Source: Nitrososphaerales archaeon
GTDB lineage: Archaea; Thermoproteota; Nitrososphaeria; Nitrososphaerales; UBA183
Assembly: GCA_030045755.1 (NCBI GenBank)
Contig: JASIEW010000065.1
Span: 1-10,095 of the forward strand
Length of the DNA: 10,095 nucleotides
Reading direction: 5' to 3'
Shown: one piece after another, positions 7,241 through 10,095 of the stretch
How the letters are laid out: the number at the start of each line of letters is the position of its first letter
Position numbering within the stretch: the stretch's first letter is position 1
Made by a program: the position numbers and the translations under genes
Notes under the pieces: model-generated
What the model saw: only the letters and a program-made list of their open reading frames with translations
What the model was told of the DNA's origin: nothing
Databases searched by the model: none

Positions 7241-7246
7241 TTAAAA
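7241..7246 (-). promoter_or_regulatory. TATA-like element for paralogue B, possibly bidirectional
   Basis: The minus strand reads CTTTTAAGG, centred 26 bases before ATG 7217. Because TTTTAA reads TTAAAA on the other strand, the same element could launch the rightward acetyltransferase transcript with a start near 7270, leaving a leader of about 36 bases before TTG 7306. Confidence 0.6.
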
Positions 7247-7292
7247 GTCGAGGTTGATATCCCTCCACTCTGCTGCGTCTGGGTGGTGGCTC

Positions 7293-7297
7293 GAGGT
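7293..7297 (+). promoter_or_regulatory. Shine-Dalgarno GAGGT for the acetyltransferase
   Basis: GAGGT lies 8 bases upstream of TTG 7306, and no TATA-like element lies at the -26 spacing. This supports TTG 7306 as the start on a transcript that has a short leader, unlike the leaderless genes around it. Confidence 0.5.
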
Positions 7298-7305
7298 CGG
7301 CCAGC

Positions 7306-7791
7306 TTGGCGAAACTGATAGAGTTGCGGGATGTAGTCGAATCAGACCTGGCGATATTCTTCGAGCAACAGCTAGACCGAGAAGCAAACGAAATGGCAGC
7401 ATTCACGTCAAAGAACCCCGCCGACAAGACTGCCTTTCTCGAACACTGGTCGAGAATCATGTCAGACAAAACAGTCACGACGCAGACGATCCTCTTCGAT
7501 GGTCGGGTGGTGGTTGGCCACGTGGGAAGCTATACGGACCAGGAGTTTGGCAAGCCCGAGGTCACCTATTGGATCGGAAAGGAGTTCTGGGGAAGAGGCA
7601 TCGCCACCGAAGCGCTCTCAAAATTTCTGGACAAGATACGGAAGCGACCAATATACGCCAGGGTGGCAAAGGACAATCTTGCCTCCCTTCGTGTCCTGCA
7701 GAAGTGCAACTTCGTGCACGAGGGAGAAGGGAAGGGGTTCGCCAATGCGCGGGGAAGAGAAACCGAAGAGTACGTCATGAAACTCGAGTAA
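7306..7791 (+). CDS. GNAT-family N-acetyltransferase (RimJ/RimL-like)
   Basis: A 161-residue acetyltransferase expected to move an acetyl group from acetyl-CoA to an amine (protein N-terminus or small molecule). It starts with the typical IELRDVVESDL strand and helix (5-15). A beta strand EVTYWIG (85-91) leads into the pyrophosphate-binding motif A, FWGRGIATEALSKFL (94-108), which has the Arg/Gly-x-x-Gly-x-Ala pattern for CoA. Motif B follows as KDNLASLRVLQKCNF (122-136), with N124 and S127 in the usual places. The final strand is YVMKLE (156-161). Length is normal for the family. The start is TTG 7306, the only in-frame start candidate between the upstream stop (7255-7257) and codon 7, and it is preceded by GAGGT. 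It is divergent from toroid paralogue B, with 88 bases between the starts. Substrate unknown. Confidence 0.87.
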   Translation: MAKLIELRDVVESDLAIFFEQQLDREANEMAAFTSKNPADKTAFLEHWSRIMSDKTVTTQTILFDGRVVVGHVGSYTDQEFGKPEVTYWIGKEFWGRGIATEALSKFLDKIRKRPIYARVAKDNLASLRVLQKCNFVHEGEGKGFANARGRETEEYVMKLE

Positions 7792-7940
7792 TCCGGCCAC
7801 TTCGACCCATCTTCCCTCGGCGAAGCGAATTCGCTCTGTGTCATCTATGAATGGACTGGGACGGATTCGAGGCGCCTTCGACGCCGGAGTGGCACCAGAA
7901 CGCCGGCCCCACCTTGAACAAGCTTGGCGAAGGAATTGAA

Positions 7941-8534
7941 TCAGCATTCTTGCGGGGAGGTTTTCCTCGCCATGTCGTTCAGGGTTTTGACCGTCTTCCA
8001 GTTTCTGGTTGTCGCTGGCACTTTCAAGACTCTTTCGAGGAAGCTGTTTGACAACTTCGTAATCCCGTAACCGTTTGGGCAGGAGAGATAGACCTCTCTG
8101 TCGGATATGGAGAACGCTTCTCCTTCTCCTGCCGCGTCATTGATTTCGTCAATGGGAACTCGCGCGGGCTTTCTATGTAGAAATGTCACATGCAGCTTGC
8201 TCTCGTCTTCTCCAGGAAGTGGAGTGTAGCCGACTGCTCTTTCAAATTCATCTGAAGTCCTGAGGAAGACGACTGTGTCGACATGCAGTCGGTCCCTTAG
8301 TCCCAATTCAATCCTATCTGCGAGACTGGAGGCTTCCCCGCCGCGGTAGTCAAACACTACGTTTCCACTTTGGATATATGTTCGCGCGCTAGTAAAACCA
8401 AGAGACGTGTAAAAATCAGTCAGCTCTGACATCCTCAATCTACCATGCCCCGCCACGTTTATCCCGCGAAGCATTGAAACGAATCTTCGCGTAACGAATC
8501 GCGTCATCGCGAGGTTAGCCGAAGACAACACCAT
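7941..8534 (-). CDS. DUF1697 family protein
   Basis: A 197-residue member of DUF1697 (PF08002), a family of unknown function common in bacteria. The diagnostic blocks are VSMLRGINVAGHGRLRMSEL (19-38), RTYIQSGNVVFDY (51-63), LHVTFLHRKP (114-123), YLSCPNGYGITKLSNSFLE (149-167) and TTRNWKTVKTLNDMA (175-189), all in the usual order and at full length. Two in-frame ATGs are possible (8534 and 8507); the family core begins near residue 17, so either works. No TATA-like element lies at -26 of either, in contrast to most genes here. Codon choice uses more A/T third positions than nurA-herA (for example ACT, TTT, GGT, AGT, GAT), which with the mainly bacterial family suggests acquisition by transfer (inference). 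It may also be read through from the VOC gene at 8635-9030, which ends 100 bases upstream. Confidence 0.88.
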   Translation of the reverse strand: MVLSSANLAMTRFVTRRFVSMLRGINVAGHGRLRMSELTDFYTSLGFTSARTYIQSGNVVFDYRGGEASSLADRIELGLRDRLHVDTVVFLRTSDEFERAVGYTPLPGEDESKLHVTFLHRKPARVPIDEINDAAGEGEAFSISDREVYLSCPNGYGITKLSNSFLERVLKVPATTRNWKTVKTLNDMARKTSPQEC

Positions 8535-8634
8535 CGTAGAACTTGACCACGCTCGTGCAAGCGAGTGCTCACCATCGCACGGGTTGTGACAGGTTCATCC
8601 CACCCAGTCAAGAGGGGCACTATTCCCAGCATGT

Positions 8635-9030
8635 CTACGTCTTGTCGCGCCCAAGGTGTTGAACAAGTTGGATCGGATTACCGTCAGGATCGGCCACCCA
8701 GGCCGCACGGAGGTTTGACAGGAAGTCATGTGGCTTGCTGAGCGATTTTGCACCACTCGCAGTCAAGCGTGCGTAGTTTTGGTCAGTGTCGTCGTTCCAC
8801 AGCACGATTTCTACGGGCCGCCCACCGAGGTTCGGGTTCAGCCCGTGGTCCGCAATCGCCGCTTCGACAGCAGCAATCCCTAGCTTGAATCCGTCCAAGG
8901 TCAGTTCAACATGTTTTGGCGCGCCCTCCTTGGGCGTGCGGAATGTCTCTTTGAAGCCAAGGCGTTCATAGAAGTCTACGAGCCTTGGAAGGTTGTAGGA
9001 GTATACGTTGATGGCGGGACTTTGGAACAC
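8635..9030 (-). CDS. VOC-superfamily (glyoxalase-like) protein
   Basis: A 131-residue single-domain VOC protein, different in sequence from the one at 3769-4206. The first module has NVYSYNLPRLVDFYERLGF (8-26), the typical strand and helix before the FY-x-x-LGF motif, then HVELTLDGFKLGI (40-52). The second module has VEIVLWNDD (73-81), a helix with YARLTASGAK (86-95), and WVADPDGNPIQLVQ (111-124), which carries the D-P-D-G-N turn. The usual His at the start of the second module and the Glu of the last strand are not obvious (Glu is replaced by Gln in IQLVQ), so metal binding may be altered; it may bind rather than turn over a ligand (inference). The start is GTG 9030, backed by a TATA-like element about 26 bases upstream. 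Substrate unknown; cytoplasmic. Confidence 0.86.
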   Translation of the reverse strand: MFQSPAINVYSYNLPRLVDFYERLGFKETFRTPKEGAPKHVELTLDGFKLGIAAVEAAIADHGLNPNLGGRPVEIVLWNDDTDQNYARLTASGAKSLSKPHDFLSNLRAAWVADPDGNPIQLVQHLGRDKT

Positions 9031-9052
9031 GAGCGTTCTTCAGCACGTTGCG

Positions 9053-9058
9053 ATATAA
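9053..9058 (-). promoter_or_regulatory. TATA-like element for the VOC gene starting at 9030
   Basis: The minus strand reads GATTATATCG, the best TATA match in the window, centred 25-26 bases before GTG 9030. It fixes the GTG as start and predicts a leaderless message, possibly extending into the DUF1697 gene. Confidence 0.65.
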
Positions 9059-9159
9059 TCACTCCGATTCACGTGCAATTCTTGTCCCGCAATAGGGCGC
9101 GTCGAGGCACGTATTGAGTAGCCGATTGTTCAACTCCGAACTCGACGGCACTTCCTCTG

Positions 9160-10095
9160 CTAGTGTTTTGCGAAGTAGTCGGCGACCGCCAGGAAGGACT
9201 CCTTCGGCTCCCAAGGCAAGTCCGGGTAGGTCGTGCCGTGTCTTTTCCCACCCTCGTAATATCTTACGAGGCTCATGCTTCCCATGTCGAGGTCGTATCT
9301 CGGGTCATCGTCGTAGGGCTTGACTTGTTCGATGAACGCTGACACGAACGCACCGTGAACGCCCGCGTTGTCGAGGATGGTCAGCTGATCGACCAACTCA
9401 CGAGCCTGCAAGCTCTCGTCTCTCACATGCCTTCCACTCGTCAGTTTTGGTCTAACCAGCCTTCCCAGCAAAGGCAGCCTGTAGTGGAGGAACTGCGACT
9501 TGAAGTCGATGATGTTTCCACCCAGACCCGCTCCATTGACCTCCGCTCCCTTGTAAGTCTGGACTCCGAACTCGGTTATGACGACAGGCTTTCCACTCTC
9601 GAAGGCGGGCTTGAGCAACTCCACGTACCTGTCCTTGATCCGTGCGGCCCGATAGTGGTCCACCCCCACGAAGTCGAAGAGGCGCCAGTCTACTGACTCC
9701 CACACTATCGAGGCGTACGCAACCTTGCCATGAAACGCCGATCTCACTGAGCCAGAGACGCTCCCAAGGAAGCTCCCTAGCAACTTGTTGTGTTCCGCTC
9801 CTTTGACGCGAGTAACCGCTTCTGTGGGATCGGAGGTCTGTTGTGTCCCCTGTCCTTGCCGCCCGAACGTCTTCGACAAGGTCTTCATTCTCTCCACGAC
9901 GTTTCCGCCCTCGATTATGCCGTTGATGAAGAGAGTGAACTCGCCGCCGACGACGAACACGACCTTGTCTGGATACTCTCGGTTTAGTTTCTCCGCTTCC
10001 CCTGCGGCCTTCACTATGGCTGCCAGAGTCGCTCCTTGCCCTTTGTCCCACACTGTTGGGGAGAACCAGACCTCCAAGCCTTGCTCTAGGGCTGC
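9160..10095 (-). CDS. TIM-barrel glycosidase-like protein (5' end cut by window edge)
   Basis: The minus-strand frame is open from the window edge (GCA at 10095) to TAG at 9160: 311 residues visible, N-terminus missing. The TTG at 10077 is only an internal codon, since the upstream codons (Ala-Ala-Leu-Glu-Gln-Gly-Leu) run smoothly into EVWFSPTVWD, a barrel strand. FVVGGEFTLF (about 47-56) and PVVITEFGV (about 170-178) place Glu at about 52 and 175, at the ends of barrel strands 4 and 7, as in clan-A retaining glycoside hydrolases. FDFVGVDHYRAAR (about 140-152) is the strand-6 region. Proteins of this pattern are frequently labelled 'abortive phage infection protein' in databases with no supporting mechanism that I can see; the fold and acidic pair argue for a carbohydrate-active enzyme (inference). 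A secretion signal cannot be judged without the N-terminus. Its operon partners lie outside the window. Confidence 0.75.
   Translation of the reverse strand, partial: AALEQGLEVWFSPTVWDKGQGATLAAIVKAAGEAEKLNREYPDKVVFVVGGEFTLFINGIIEGGNVVERMKTLSKTFGRQGQGTQQTSDPTEAVTRVKGAEHNKLLGSFLGSVSGSVRSAFHGKVAYASIVWESVDWRLFDFVGVDHYRAARIKDRYVELLKPAFESGKPVVITEFGVQTYKGAEVNGAGLGGNIIDFKSQFLHYRLPLLGRLVRPKLTSGRHVRDESLQARELVDQLTILDNAGVHGAFVSAFIEQVKPYDDDPRYDLDMGSMSLVRYYEGGKRHGTTYPDLPWEPKESFLAVADYFAKH

Noticed and set aside
7218..7478. N-terminal extension of toroid paralogue B to 414 residues
   Set aside because: The extension overlaps the acetyltransferase gene, crosses the TATA element at 7241-7246, has no counterpart in paralogue A and is of low-complexity composition.
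7824..7835. Perfect 12-base palindrome AGCGAATTCGCT after the acetyltransferase
   Set aside because: It is a single short palindrome without flanking structure, T-run or second copy; it may be chance or a weak terminator.
7254..7850. Plus-strand open frame of 198 codons in another frame over the acetyltransferase
   Set aside because: The overlapping frame at 7306-7791 has the GNAT motifs; this one shows none.
9031..9159. Possible small gene or RNA in the gap between the second VOC gene and the glycosidase-like gene
   Set aside because: Short open frames here have no start signal or family pattern; only the VOC promoter is supported.

Overview
The window looks like a GC-rich archaeal chromosome fragment, probably metagenomic. 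Two things point to archaea. First, the left third carries a NurA nuclease / HerA ATPase pair, the archaeal-type DNA-end-resection module. Second, six transcription units have an AT-rich TATA-like element centred about 26 bases upstream of the start codon (ATG, GTG or TTG), which is the signature of leaderless archaeal transcription. A TACK-group archaeon (Nitrososphaeria- or Bathyarchaeia-like) would fit, but the sequence alone does not fix the lineage.

Layout. 1-1790 (-) is a HerA-type hexameric ATPase, cut by the left window edge. 1787-3604 (-) is a long NurA-family nuclease; its TGA stop overlaps the herA GTG start, so the two form an operon read from a promoter near 3630. 3769-4206 (-) is a glyoxalase-like VOC protein. 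4355-5057 (-) is an alpha/beta hydrolase of the methylesterase/hydroxynitrile-lyase type. 5201-6172 (+) and 6234-7217 (-) are two convergent paralogues of an alpha/alpha-toroid protein (squalene-cyclase/prenyltransferase-like fold) sharing conserved Cys, Cys, His, His and Asp residues. 7306-7791 (+) is a GNAT acetyltransferase, divergent from the second paralogue. 7941-8534 (-) is a DUF1697 protein. 8635-9030 (-) is a second VOC protein. 9160-10095 (-) is a TIM-barrel glycosidase-like protein cut by the right edge.

How the genes work together. Only nurA-herA is a clear functional unit: HerA is expected to pump DNA and NurA to degrade strands at break ends. The remaining genes appear to be mostly single-gene units with their own promoters. 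They form a small-molecule/accessory neighbourhood (two VOC proteins, hydrolase, acetyltransferase, toroid enzymes, glycosidase-like protein) with no obvious common pathway. No gap between genes exceeds 300 bases; the largest are about 165, 150, 150 and 145 bases. I found no tRNA, rRNA, CRISPR array, insertion sequence or attachment site. The most interesting points are the enlarged, divergent NurA/HerA pair and the facing pair of toroid paralogues.
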